Made by a program: the position numbers and the translations under genes
In this document: in pieces, positions 7,513 through 15,346 of the stretch
Layout of the letters: the number at the start of each line of letters is the position of its first letter
How positions within the stretch are numbered: position 1 is the first letter of the stretch
Assembly (NCBI GenBank): GCA_016783065.1
Contig: JADHXI010000004.1
Location: forward strand, 1-59,453
Length of the DNA stretch: 59,453 nucleotides
Reading direction: 5' to 3'
Source: Desulfobacteraceae bacterium
GTDB lineage: Bacteria; Desulfobacterota; DSM-4660; Desulfatiglandales; Desulfatiglandaceae
The notes under the pieces: model-generated
What the model saw: only the letters and a program-made list of their open reading frames with translations
What the model was told of the DNA's origin: nothing
Databases searched by the model: none

Positions 7513-9792
7513 ATGAACGCTTACCTAAGTCAGAGGTTTCAATTGGGTTTCAAATGGATTGATAAAAACATCCCTAAGATCGGTGTCAGAGACCTGGCGA
7601 GGGGATGCAAACCCTTCAGCGATGATATCCGCCTTCCCGATGATGCCCTGGTCCTCAAGATCCTAAGGAGTCGCAGGTCACACGCAAGACTCCTGGGGTT
7701 GGAGGTGGCTGAGGCCCTGCAGATTCCGGGCGTTATCGGGGTCCTGACGGGGAAGGATGTCCCCGGGAGAAACCTGCATGGGCTTATAAATAAAGATCAA
7801 CCCCTGCTGGCTGAAGACAAGGTGCGGTTTGTTGGCGAGCCCGTTGCCCTGGTGGCTGCAGAAGACGAGAAAAGTGCCCGGGAGGCTGTTGGGGCCATTC
7901 GAGTCACATACGAAGATCTGGCGCCGGTCTTTGATCCTGAAAAGGCCCTGGAAAATGATGCCCCGCTTGTTCACAAAAAGGGGAATCTCCTGTTCCGAAG
8001 GACTTTGAGAAAAGGTGATGTGGCCAAGAGATTTGCCCAAAGCCACGTGATTGTCAAGAGGAGTTATAGCACCCCCCACCTGGAACATTCTTGTCTGGAA
8101 CCGGATGCGGGAGCCGGATATGTGGATCAGAATGGAACCCTTGTCATATACGCCTCCACGCAAAACCCACACTACGATCAAAAAGAGGTCTCCGGGATTC
8201 TTGGGCTCCAGGGGGAGAAGATCAGGATCATTCAGGCAGCCACAGGGGGTGGATTTGGTTCCAAATTGGATCTGACGGTCCAGGGCTTTATCGGTCTGGC
8301 CCTGCATCATTTCAGACGTCCCGCACGCCTGGTGTTCTCCAGGGAAGAGGCGTTTCTTGCCACGACCAAACGGCATCCCCTAAAGATCCAAATGGAAAGC
8401 GGGGCAACACGGGACGGCAGGTTGCTGGCATTAAGAGCCAGGGTGGTTTGCGATACGGGGGCCTACGCATCCTACGGGATTGCGGTGGCGACGCGCGCCG
8501 CGGTGCACGCCACAGGACCGTACGACATAAAGAATGTGGAGATTGAAAGCCTGGCCGTCTACACCAACAATCCCGTGGCAGGAGCGATGCGGGGGTTCGG
8601 AACCCCTCAGATGGCCTTTGCCAGTGAGTCCCAGATGGATATCCTGGCCCATGAACTGGGTATGGACCCTTTGGAAATCCGTAAGGTGAACGCCCTGAGA
8701 CCCGGGAGCTCCACCGCAACAGGGCAGAAATTATCTGAAAGCGTTGGCATCCTCGAGACCCTGAATGCCATTGAACCGCATTACCGTAAGGCCAAGACCC
8801 ACTGGAAAAAAGACGGGGATTCCAGTTGTGGTAAGAAAGGGATCGGCCTGGGGGCCATGATGTATGGAATCGGAAATACGGGTGTTCAAAACCCCTCAAG
8901 TGCCCGCGCGGAGGTGGACACAAAAGGAAGAGTGACCCTCTTTACGGGAGCGGCGGACATCGGCCAGGGGTCGAGCACGGTTCTGGCACAGATAGCTGCC
9001 GAGGTCCTTTGTCTTGACCCCCATGAAATTCAAATGGTTGTGGCCGACACAAAATGGACTGCCAGTGCAGGGGCATCATCTGCAAGCCGTCAGACGTACA
9101 TATCTGGAAATGCAGTCAGGGCGGCTGCTCAAAAACTGCTGGATGTCCTGTTGGCTGAAGCAGCAGATGTCTTGAAGACTCCCCGAACAGACTTGGTCCT
9201 AAAAGAGGGATACGTGATTGGCCCCGAGGAAACTCACAGGAAGGTGTCCCTCAGCGAGCTGGCGGAAATGGCCAACAGGAAAGGCCGACCGCTTTCCGGG
9301 GAAGGTTATTTTGATCCTGAAACCACGCGTCTTGATTTGGAGACCGGCCAGGGTGACCCTTACGCCACATACGCCTTTGGTTGTCAACTGGCGCTGGTGG
9401 ATGTGGATGAACTGACCGGAAAGGTCTCTGTCTCAGAAGTTGTTGCAGCTCATGATGTGGGAAAAGCGATCCACCCCCAGAATGTGGAAGGGCAAATCCA
9501 GGGAGGGGTTGCCATGGGGCTTGGATTCGCCCTGATGGAAAAGTACATACCCGGCGTAACCGATTCCATGGGGGAATATCAAGTGCCGACCTGTTTGGAT
9601 ATGCCAAGGATCACGACAATCATACTGGAGGACCCTGAGCCCACAGGGCCATTCGGAGCAAAGGGGGTCGGCGAGCCGGCATTGATCCCCACGGCTCCTG
9701 CGGTCTTGAATGCCATTGCGGATGCGGTGGGGGAGCGCATCTATGATTTGCCTGCAAACCCGGAAAAGGTGCGAGTAACCCTTCACCGGTGA
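7513..9792 (+). CDS. Molybdenum hydroxylase large subunit, probable nicotinate hydroxylase
   Basis: Xanthine dehydrogenase-family molybdopterin subunit of 759 residues. It shows the a/b hammerhead N-terminal domain, then GGGFGSK, GAMRGFGTPQ, the GQGSSTVLAQIAAE region and GAKGVGEP with the catalytic Glu (about E721). Family members hydroxylate N-heterocycles next to the ring nitrogen using water. Its place between nicotinamidase and enamidase points to nicotinate -> 6-hydroxynicotinate. E. barkeri splits this subunit in two (NdhL/NdhM); here it is one chain. No [2Fe-2S] or FAD partner gene is in the window, so those must be elsewhere. An in-frame stop at 7492 leaves 7513 as the first usable start. 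Confidence 0.85.
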   Translation: MNAYLSQRFQLGFKWIDKNIPKIGVRDLARGCKPFSDDIRLPDDALVLKILRSRRSHARLLGLEVAEALQIPGVIGVLTGKDVPGRNLHGLINKDQPLLAEDKVRFVGEPVALVAAEDEKSAREAVGAIRVTYEDLAPVFDPEKALENDAPLVHKKGNLLFRRTLRKGDVAKRFAQSHVIVKRSYSTPHLEHSCLEPDAGAGYVDQNGTLVIYASTQNPHYDQKEVSGILGLQGEKIRIIQAATGGGFGSKLDLTVQGFIGLALHHFRRPARLVFSREEAFLATTKRHPLKIQMESGATRDGRLLALRARVVCDTGAYASYGIAVATRAAVHATGPYDIKNVEIESLAVYTNNPVAGAMRGFGTPQMAFASESQMDILAHELGMDPLEIRKVNALRPGSSTATGQKLSESVGILETLNAIEPHYRKAKTHWKKDGDSSCGKKGIGLGAMMYGIGNTGVQNPSSARAEVDTKGRVTLFTGAADIGQGSSTVLAQIAAEVLCLDPHEIQMVVADTKWTASAGASSASRQTYISGNAVRAAAQKLLDVLLAEAADVLKTPRTDLVLKEGYVIGPEETHRKVSLSELAEMANRKGRPLSGEGYFDPETTRLDLETGQGDPYATYAFGCQLALVDVDELTGKVSVSEVVAAHDVGKAIHPQNVEGQIQGGVAMGLGFALMEKYIPGVTDSMGEYQVPTCLDMPRITTIILEDPEPTGPFGAKGVGEPALIPTAPAVLNAIADAVGERIYDLPANPEKVRVTLHR

Positions 9793-9831
9793 ATAAAGCA
9801 TTTGACAGGATAAACAGGATAACAGGATAGT
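9789..9831 (+). repeat. GACAGGAT/AACAGGAT short-period repeat, copy 1
   Basis: It reads GTGAATAAAGCATTTGACAG, then two more AACAGGAT-like units. A closely matching copy lies inverted at about 26763-26813, and a third partial one at 26419-26440. Both long copies stand directly upstream of a decayed GxxExxY gene. Confidence 0.65.
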
Positions 9832-9840
9832 AATTATTTC

Positions 9841-10027
9841 AATCAAATTGCAGGTAAATTTGTAGCTGATATTATTGTTGATGATACATTCATCTTGGAA
9901 ATTAAATCAGTGCGACTTATCATAAAAAGCTCATAAAGTTCGATTACTGAATTACCTCGGTGTCACGGGAAAACCCGTAGGGCTGATTCTGGATTTTGTA
10001 GAAAGAAAGGTTGATGTGAAACGCAAG
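9841..10027 (+). pseudogene. GxxExxY-family protein remnant
   Basis: The frame from 9841 reads AGKFVADIIVDDTFILEIKS and stops at 9934. A second frame from about 9949 reads LNYLGVTGKPVGLILDF and then VKRK. Together these are the middle and C-terminal parts of the GxxExxY family (related to an Iron-Sulfur-free nuclease-like fold, function not established). A frameshift around 9930-9950 and the missing N-terminus make it a relic. It shares sequence with the remnant at 26472-26745. Confidence 0.7.
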
Positions 10028-10028
10028 T

Positions 10029-10250
10029 TCTCAATAACCTCGGGCACCGTGGGGTTCAGCCGTTTCTCTCGACGCTCTCTAAACCAGTCGTCGTAGCGTG
10101 GCTGATATTTGGGGTTTTGCTAAGAGCATGGAGAAGCTGATAAGGGTTCAGGAGGAGAAAACCCCAAATATCAGCCACTGCGAAAGTGAGAACTAAATTC
10201 ACTTTGAGAGAGCGCTGGAAAGAAACACCCGATCCCCACTTTAGAAATCC
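10029..10250. repeat. Nested palindromic dispersed element, copy 1
   Basis: A perfect 21-bp inverted repeat (10098-10118 and 10158-10178, beginning GTGGCTGATATTTGGGG) sits inside a weaker outer pair (about 10064-10085 with 10201-10226). The left flank carries CGGGCACCGTGGGGTTCAGC. The same flank occurs at 29422-29441, and the right-flank motif ACCCGA-CCCCACT also recurs at 22162 and 29474. No reading frame is evident. The rest of this 600-base gap up to 10388 shows only a good Shine-Dalgarno for the next gene. Confidence 0.65.
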
Positions 10251-10388
10251 TCTGTTATCACCCTTGAATTCGTTGGGAAGTCACAGGGCATTGATAATTG
10301 ATAGTAGGTGAGGGATATTCTTGGAATGCTCCCACAACGAGGTGTGCAAGATCATTGAAATCATCACATTAGAAACGGAGGAAAAATA

Positions 10389-11555
10389 ATGGCAAAGGTC
10401 CTGCTCAAGAATATCGGATGCATGGTGAGTGGCAAGATAGGGGAACCGATTTACCAGGCCGACACCATTTGGGTAGAAGACGGTGTGATAAAACGGGTGG
10501 GGCCCTTTGAGGAGGTGGAAGAAAAAGAGGCCCAGGTGGTTATCGATTGCACCGGGACTACCGTAACACCGGGTCTGATCGATTCTCACTGCCATCCCGT
10601 GCTGGGTGATTTTACACCGAGACAAAAACAGATAGGATTTCTTGAAAGCGAGGTCCATGGCGGCGTCACCACGGCCATCTCTGCCGGAGAGGTCCATCTT
10701 CCAGGAAGGCCAAAGGATCCGGCCGGTGTCAAGGCCCTCGCAATCCTGGCAGCGAAGTCTTTTGCGAGTTTTAGGCCAGGAGGCATCAAGGTGGAGGGAG
10801 GAGGTCTGATCCTGGAGAAAGGCCTTGTGGAAAAAGACTTTGAGGAGATGGCCAGGGAGGGGGTTCGCATTGTGGGAGAAGTCGGACTTGGTTCTGTAAA
10901 GACGCCGGTAGATGCGGAACCCTTGGTAAAGCTTGCAAAGAAATATGGCATGACTGTCATGATGCACACGGGAGGGACCTCTATTCCCGGGAGTTCCACG
11001 GTCACGGCCGAAGAGGTGATCAAGACAAATCCGGACGTTATCTCCCACATAAACGGGGGACCCACGGCCGTTTCCATGAAAGAGGCGGAGAAACTGGTTA
11101 AACGGTCGGCTATGGCCATTGAGATTGTCCATTGCGGCAACCCAAAAGTTGCTGTGGAGGTTGCCCAAATGGTAGTGGCGCACGGTGTCCTTAACCGGGT
11201 AATCATCGGAAATGACGCCCCCTCAGGTACCGGCGTGATCCCGTTGGGGATTCTCAGGGTGATCAATCTCCTTGCCGCACTGACCCCCGTGACGCCTGAA
11301 GAGGCCATATGCGCGGCTACAGGCAATACGGCACGGATCTATGGGTTGAATCGGGGAACCCTTGAAGAGAGCAAAGAAGCGGATCTTGTCATCATGGATG
11401 CCCCTATGGGTTCGGTGGGTGACGATGCCTTATCGTCCATATCCGCCGGGGATATACCGGGGATCTCAATGGTCCTGGTGGATGGTGAGATTGTGGTTTC
11501 CAAGAGCCGTAACACCCCGCCCCCTGTAAGACATGCCTCTCTGGTGAAGGCATAG
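10389..11555 (+). CDS. ena: Enamidase (1,4,5,6-tetrahydro-6-oxonicotinate hydrolase)
   Basis: Amidohydrolase-superfamily enzyme of 388 residues that closely follows, from memory, the characterised Eubacterium barkeri enamidase, including HGGVTTAISAG, LPGRPKD, HTGGTSIPGSSTVTA, SHINGGPTA, GNDAPSGTG, GDIPGIS and the terminal SRNTPP. Metal ligands visible are H67 and H69 (DSHCHP), H193, H220 and D276. The E. barkeri enzyme is an Fe-Zn protein that hydrolyses the ring-reduced product to ammonia and (S)-2-formylglutarate. A GGAGG-type ribosome site precedes the ATG. It is followed after 11 bases by 6-hydroxynicotinate reductase, its supplier of substrate. Cytoplasmic. Confidence 0.93.
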   Translation: MAKVLLKNIGCMVSGKIGEPIYQADTIWVEDGVIKRVGPFEEVEEKEAQVVIDCTGTTVTPGLIDSHCHPVLGDFTPRQKQIGFLESEVHGGVTTAISAGEVHLPGRPKDPAGVKALAILAAKSFASFRPGGIKVEGGGLILEKGLVEKDFEEMAREGVRIVGEVGLGSVKTPVDAEPLVKLAKKYGMTVMMHTGGTSIPGSSTVTAEEVIKTNPDVISHINGGPTAVSMKEAEKLVKRSAMAIEIVHCGNPKVAVEVAQMVVAHGVLNRVIIGNDAPSGTGVIPLGILRVINLLAALTPVTPEEAICAATGNTARIYGLNRGTLEESKEADLVIMDAPMGSVGDDALSSISAGDIPGISMVLVDGEIVVSKSRNTPPPVRHASLVKA

Positions 11556-11566
11556 GTGTCGATGTA

Positions 11567-13084
11567 ATGAAAATAGATGAAGACAGGTGTTCCGGGTGCG
11601 GTATCTGTGTGCAGGATTGCCCTGTGGGTGCCATTCGTCTCAAGGACAAGAAACCCCTCGTAAGAGAGACGTGTACCCGTTGCGCTGCCTGTGTGCGGAA
11701 CTGTCCTGAGGAGGCGTTGGGTCTTGATGAGATTCCAGCTCCGGACAGCGCCCAATGCGATGCCTGTCCTATCTTCTGTTGGATCAAAGAGGGTCATACA
11801 GGGGCATGCCAACGCTACCGGAACCAGGGGGGAAGACTCCTACGTATTACGCCTAATCATCCGTTTATAGAGGTAGAGGAAATTGTCGGGCCGGAGCTGC
11901 CCGCCCCTATCCGCCGACCTTTGATTACGGGCATAGGCGCCGGGACCAGTTATCCCGACTGCAAACCGGCCCCATACATCGTCAACACCACCCAAGGCGA
12001 TGTGGATGTTGTCACAGTGGTTACCGAGGCCCCGCTTAGCTACAGCTCTATCCTGGTGAAGATGGACACCGACCTCCGTGTTGGGGATGAAGGGGCAGCC
12101 GTATTGAAAGGAAAGAGAAAGGTGGGGATGATCACCACCGAGCAATACGGCTCCAAAATGCTCTCCATCGGCGGCGTAAATCTGCTCACCGGCAAGGACG
12201 GCCTTTTGGTGGCCAGAATGATCACGGATATTGCCAACAGGAAACCTGTGAGACTCAAGATTCAGGATGGCAGCAGACTCGAATTGCAGGTAGGCCAGGC
12301 GCCCATCATCGATGGGAGAGCAGCCGACAAGATGAGGGTGGGTTGCGGGAGTGCCACACTGGGCCTGTTTGCCTCCCTGTTGAAGGATTCCGCTGACGAG
12401 GTGATCATATTGGATTCCCACCTGACCGGTTTGCTCGGAGAGCACGCAGCCGGGCATTTCGTTGGTGCAAGGCCTTGTGGTGTGAGGCTCAAGTTCAGGC
12501 AGAGCACCCCCGGGCGCTACTTCGGTGATCACGGTGAGGGATGGGGTGGGACCTCCATCACCAACCCCACAGATGTGATCGCCGGGATCGATCCGGAGGT
12601 GTGCTGGGTGGGGATGCGCATACTGATCACAGAGACAACCGGAGAGAAGGCCTGCCTGCTCGAGCTGGGTAAGGATGGAAATCTGCGTGAGCTTCCTGTT
12701 TCGGGGCCTGCGAGGAAGGCCTTGGATGCCATCTCATCCAGTTGTGAGCCCTCCAGGGTCTCCGGGATCTATATGGGAGGAGCAGGGGGGAGCGCCCGAG
12801 CCGGGGTGGCAAGTCATCCCATAAAGCTGACCCAGGCAATTCACAAACAAAGGGCCGGTTTTACCATCGGAGGCGCGCCCGCCTTTATTTTTCCCGGGGG
12901 TGGGATTAATTTTATGGTGGATGTTGAGAGGGTCAAAACAGGCGCCTTTTATTGGACTCCCACGCCCGCCACCATCTGCCCCATCGAATATACGATGGAA
13001 CTCCAGGACTATAGAGAGATGGGGGGGCACCTGGAAGCCATGAGGCCGTTTCGTGCAAAGACGCCGGTATCAATCCGTGACTGA
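11567..13084 (+). CDS. hnr: 6-Hydroxynicotinate reductase
   Basis: Protein of 505 residues with three Cys groups at the N-terminus: C8-C11-C14-C18 and C36-C39-C42-C46 (two [4Fe-4S] ferredoxin motifs), then C64-C67-C71-C81. The E. barkeri enzyme was reported to hold two [4Fe-4S], one [2Fe-2S] and a covalently bound flavin, which fits this layout. It reduces 6-hydroxynicotinate to 1,4,5,6-tetrahydro-6-oxonicotinate using ferredoxin-level electrons. The C-terminal 400 residues form the flavin/substrate part, with Gly-rich stretches (MGGAGGSARAG, FPGGGINF). No canonical ApbE acceptor motif (SGAT-like) is seen. It sits tightly between enamidase and the UPF0280 gene. Confidence 0.9.
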   Translation: MKIDEDRCSGCGICVQDCPVGAIRLKDKKPLVRETCTRCAACVRNCPEEALGLDEIPAPDSAQCDACPIFCWIKEGHTGACQRYRNQGGRLLRITPNHPFIEVEEIVGPELPAPIRRPLITGIGAGTSYPDCKPAPYIVNTTQGDVDVVTVVTEAPLSYSSILVKMDTDLRVGDEGAAVLKGKRKVGMITTEQYGSKMLSIGGVNLLTGKDGLLVARMITDIANRKPVRLKIQDGSRLELQVGQAPIIDGRAADKMRVGCGSATLGLFASLLKDSADEVIILDSHLTGLLGEHAAGHFVGARPCGVRLKFRQSTPGRYFGDHGEGWGGTSITNPTDVIAGIDPEVCWVGMRILITETTGEKACLLELGKDGNLRELPVSGPARKALDAISSSCEPSRVSGIYMGGAGGSARAGVASHPIKLTQAIHKQRAGFTIGGAPAFIFPGGGINFMVDVERVKTGAFYWTPTPATICPIEYTMELQDYREMGGHLEAMRPFRAKTPVSIRD

Positions 13085-13093
13085 GCGTATAAA

Positions 13094-13945
13094 ATGGTCT
13101 ATCATAAGACAGTCAATGTCCTCCAAGACGGAAACGTTCTGGCGGAATATGGGCCCATGAGGCTTATGATATTCGCTTCGGTGGGAAAGGTCCCCCAAAG
13201 GGAGATTGGGCTGAAGGCCGCAGAAGAGTCTTTCAAATATCTCGAAAGGGTGGCGCATCTAAGAAATTCCCTGAGCAAGAAATTGGCCTTGGTGCCAGAG
13301 GCTATGGACGACCCTTTGGGGATCACGATGGTCCGGAGCGTACTGGCGGTGGGGGACATGGACCTTACCCCCATGGCCGCGGTTGCCGGGACCATTGCAG
13401 ACGCCGTAGCAGATTTCCTCGTTGGCCGGGGTATGACCCGGGTGACAGTGGATAATGGCGGGGACTTGGCCCTAAGGCTCACAGGGGGAACACCCATGGC
13501 CGTTGGGATACGGACAGACCTGAAGGAAAAGGAGGCTTCCCATGTAATTGCCCTGGAATCGGATAGGGTCTCGTGGGGAATTGCCACCAGCGGGATAGGA
13601 GGCAGAAGCCTTACAAGGGGAGTTGCCACCGCCGTAACTATTATTGCCGGCAGAAGTTCGCTTGCGGACGCGGCTGCTACCGCAGTTGCCAATGCAAGTT
13701 TTGTGGAAGATCCCCGCGTGGTTCAGCGGCCTGCCGAGGAGATAGATCCCAATACGGACATTGCAGGACTCCCGGTGACCGTAAAGGTGGGGACCTTGAG
13801 TGAAGAAAAGAAGGGAGTGGCCCTTTCGGGGGCAATAAAAAGGGCTCGAGAGCTGGTACGAGATGGGACAATCCTTGGAGCACTGGTGGCTGTCCAGGGG
13901 AAGGTGACCATGACTGATTTTTGCCGACAGAGGCTGGTCACATAA
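13094..13945 (+). CDS. UPF0280 family protein (ApbE-like fold)
   Basis: Protein of 283 residues recognised as UPF0280, grouped with the ApbE-like superfamily. Visible features: an N-terminal YGPMRLMIFASVG strand region, AVAGTIADAVADFLV, VDNGGDLALRL (like the DNGGD/VNxGGD region of ApbE), WGIATSGIGGRSL, and ADAAATAVANAS. It starts 10 bases after hnr with little Shine-Dalgarno, implying translational coupling. ApbE proteins attach FMN covalently to partners, and the hnr product is of a type with covalent flavin, so a flavin-transferase or maturation role is proposed. That is inference: the family has no established function known to me. Confidence 0.8.
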   Translation: MVYHKTVNVLQDGNVLAEYGPMRLMIFASVGKVPQREIGLKAAEESFKYLERVAHLRNSLSKKLALVPEAMDDPLGITMVRSVLAVGDMDLTPMAAVAGTIADAVADFLVGRGMTRVTVDNGGDLALRLTGGTPMAVGIRTDLKEKEASHVIALESDRVSWGIATSGIGGRSLTRGVATAVTIIAGRSSLADAAATAVANASFVEDPRVVQRPAEEIDPNTDIAGLPVTVKVGTLSEEKKGVALSGAIKRARELVRDGTILGALVAVQGKVTMTDFCRQRLVT

Positions 13946-13964
13946 AAGATAAAGGAGGTTTTTT

Positions 13965-14543
13965 ATGGACGTTATTAAATATGTAACCATCTTGGAGGAG
14001 ATCCAAATGGAAGGGGGACGTAAGATGGACCCGCCCAGCAGGAGGGCCGCTGCAATCGCTGTCATACGAAATCCCTTTGCGGGACAATACGTTGAAGACC
14101 TGTCTCCTCTGATGGATGCGGGGGAAAAACTGGGGGGGATCCTCGGCAAAATGGCCGTTGACGCCTTGGGAATTGAGCCCGAAAGAGCCGAAAGCTACGG
14201 GAAAGGGGCCATTGTCGGAGAAGGGGGCGAGCGCGAACATGCGGCGGCAATCCTTCACCCCAAGCTGGGGAAACCCTTTCGTGACTCGGTGGGTGGCGGG
14301 AAATCTCTGATTCCTTCAGCAAAAAAGATGGGGGGTATGGGAACAGAGATAGACGTGCCCATCAATTTCAAGGACGCGGCCTTTGTGCGTTCCCACTTCG
14401 ATGCCATGCCCGTACGGGTGGATGATGCCCCCAGGTCGGATGAAATCGTGGTGGCGCTGGTGGTTACCGATTGCGGGAGACCACATCCCCGCATAGGGGG
14501 GCTCAAAAAAGAGGACGCTAAGATGGAGGACGGGCTGAGATAG
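13965..14543 (+). CDS. AA_synth (DUF1185) family protein
   Basis: Protein of 192 residues. It matches the family named 'amino acid synthesis' (PF06684): NPFAGQYVEDL, YGKGAIVGEGGEREHAAAIL, GGGKSLIPSAKK, VPINFKDAAFVRSHFDAMP, DDAPRSDEIVVALV and GRPHPRIGGL. AAAGGAGG lies 6 bases before the start. No reaction is established for the family. Its conserved association here with a ring reductase, an enamidase and UPF0280 suggests either a step in lactam/heterocycle breakdown or an accessory role. No signal peptide or membrane segment, so cytoplasmic. Confidence 0.85.
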   Translation: MDVIKYVTILEEIQMEGGRKMDPPSRRAAAIAVIRNPFAGQYVEDLSPLMDAGEKLGGILGKMAVDALGIEPERAESYGKGAIVGEGGEREHAAAILHPKLGKPFRDSVGGGKSLIPSAKKMGGMGTEIDVPINFKDAAFVRSHFDAMPVRVDDAPRSDEIVVALVVTDCGRPHPRIGGLKKEDAKMEDGLR

Positions 14544-14586
14544 ACAAAGGAGATCCGATCTGGGCAGGCGTAATCAACAAATAAGA

Positions 14587-15315
14587 GTGGATAACCTGGC
14601 ACGGTTTCTTCTCTATGTCCTGGGCCGCAAGCCTTACGAATTTGGGCTGGTGCCTGACCCGACAGGGTTTGTGACATACAGAGAGCTTCTCCAGGCCCTT
14701 CACGAAGAGCCCGGGTGGCGATATGTCAGACAATCCCACATCAATGAGGTGCTTCTGGGTAAGAGCAGGCACCTTTTTCAGCCGGAGGAAAAAGGAATCA
14801 GGGCCACAGAGACGCACTGGGACATGGACCTGGAAAACCCGTCAACGCTGGTCCCTGTGATCCTTTATACGGCCGTAAGGAGAAAGGCCCATCCGGTTGT
14901 AATGGAAAAGGGGCTGAAATCTCCTCAAGGAAGATTCCTCACGCTCTCTCCTGAAAGAGATATGGCCTTGAGGATCGGTAAACGCCGGGATCGCGAGCCC
15001 GTGGTCTTGGAGGTGCTGACAATAGACGCCGGGAGAAAAGGCGTCAGGTTCTTTACCTTCGGGGACCTTTTTCTGAGCAGTGAAGTCCCCTCCAAATTTA
15101 TCTCCGGCCCCCCCGTTTCAAGAGAAGTCCCGGAACATAGAAGGGCGGAGGCTGCGCGGGAAGAAAGGTCTTCCCGGAAGAGGACCTCCGAAACACCGGG
15201 CACGTTTGTCCTTGATCCGGGCAGGGACCCTGACCCATACCGGCGAGCAAAAGGGCGAAAGCGGAAAGGGTGGAAAGAGGAGGCCAAAAAGATAAGGAGA
15301 GGGAAACGGCGGTGA
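14587..15315 (+). CDS. kptA: KptA/Tpt1-like RNA 2'-phosphotransferase with basic tail
   Basis: About 242 residues. The first 180 match the KptA/Tpt1 family: LARFLLYVLGRKP, a winged-helix lobe, GIRATETHW (where the family usually has RAxQGHS), LTLSPERDMALRIGKRR, and FFTFGDLFLSSEVPSKFI. Family members remove a 2'-phosphate from RNA with NAD and release nicotinamide. Residues 180-242 are an Arg/Lys-rich tail that may bind RNA. The GTG at 14587 has no Shine-Dalgarno, but a CTG at 14560 in the same frame has AAAGGAG 7 bases upstream, so a rare CTG start is possible. The QGHS change makes activity uncertain. Confidence 0.75.
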   Translation: MDNLARFLLYVLGRKPYEFGLVPDPTGFVTYRELLQALHEEPGWRYVRQSHINEVLLGKSRHLFQPEEKGIRATETHWDMDLENPSTLVPVILYTAVRRKAHPVVMEKGLKSPQGRFLTLSPERDMALRIGKRRDREPVVLEVLTIDAGRKGVRFFTFGDLFLSSEVPSKFISGPPVSREVPEHRRAEAAREERSSRKRTSETPGTFVLDPGRDPDPYRRAKGRKRKGWKEEAKKIRRGKRR

Positions 15316-15346
15316 CCAAAAAGAAAATTCTGAGGAGGGATTCGTG

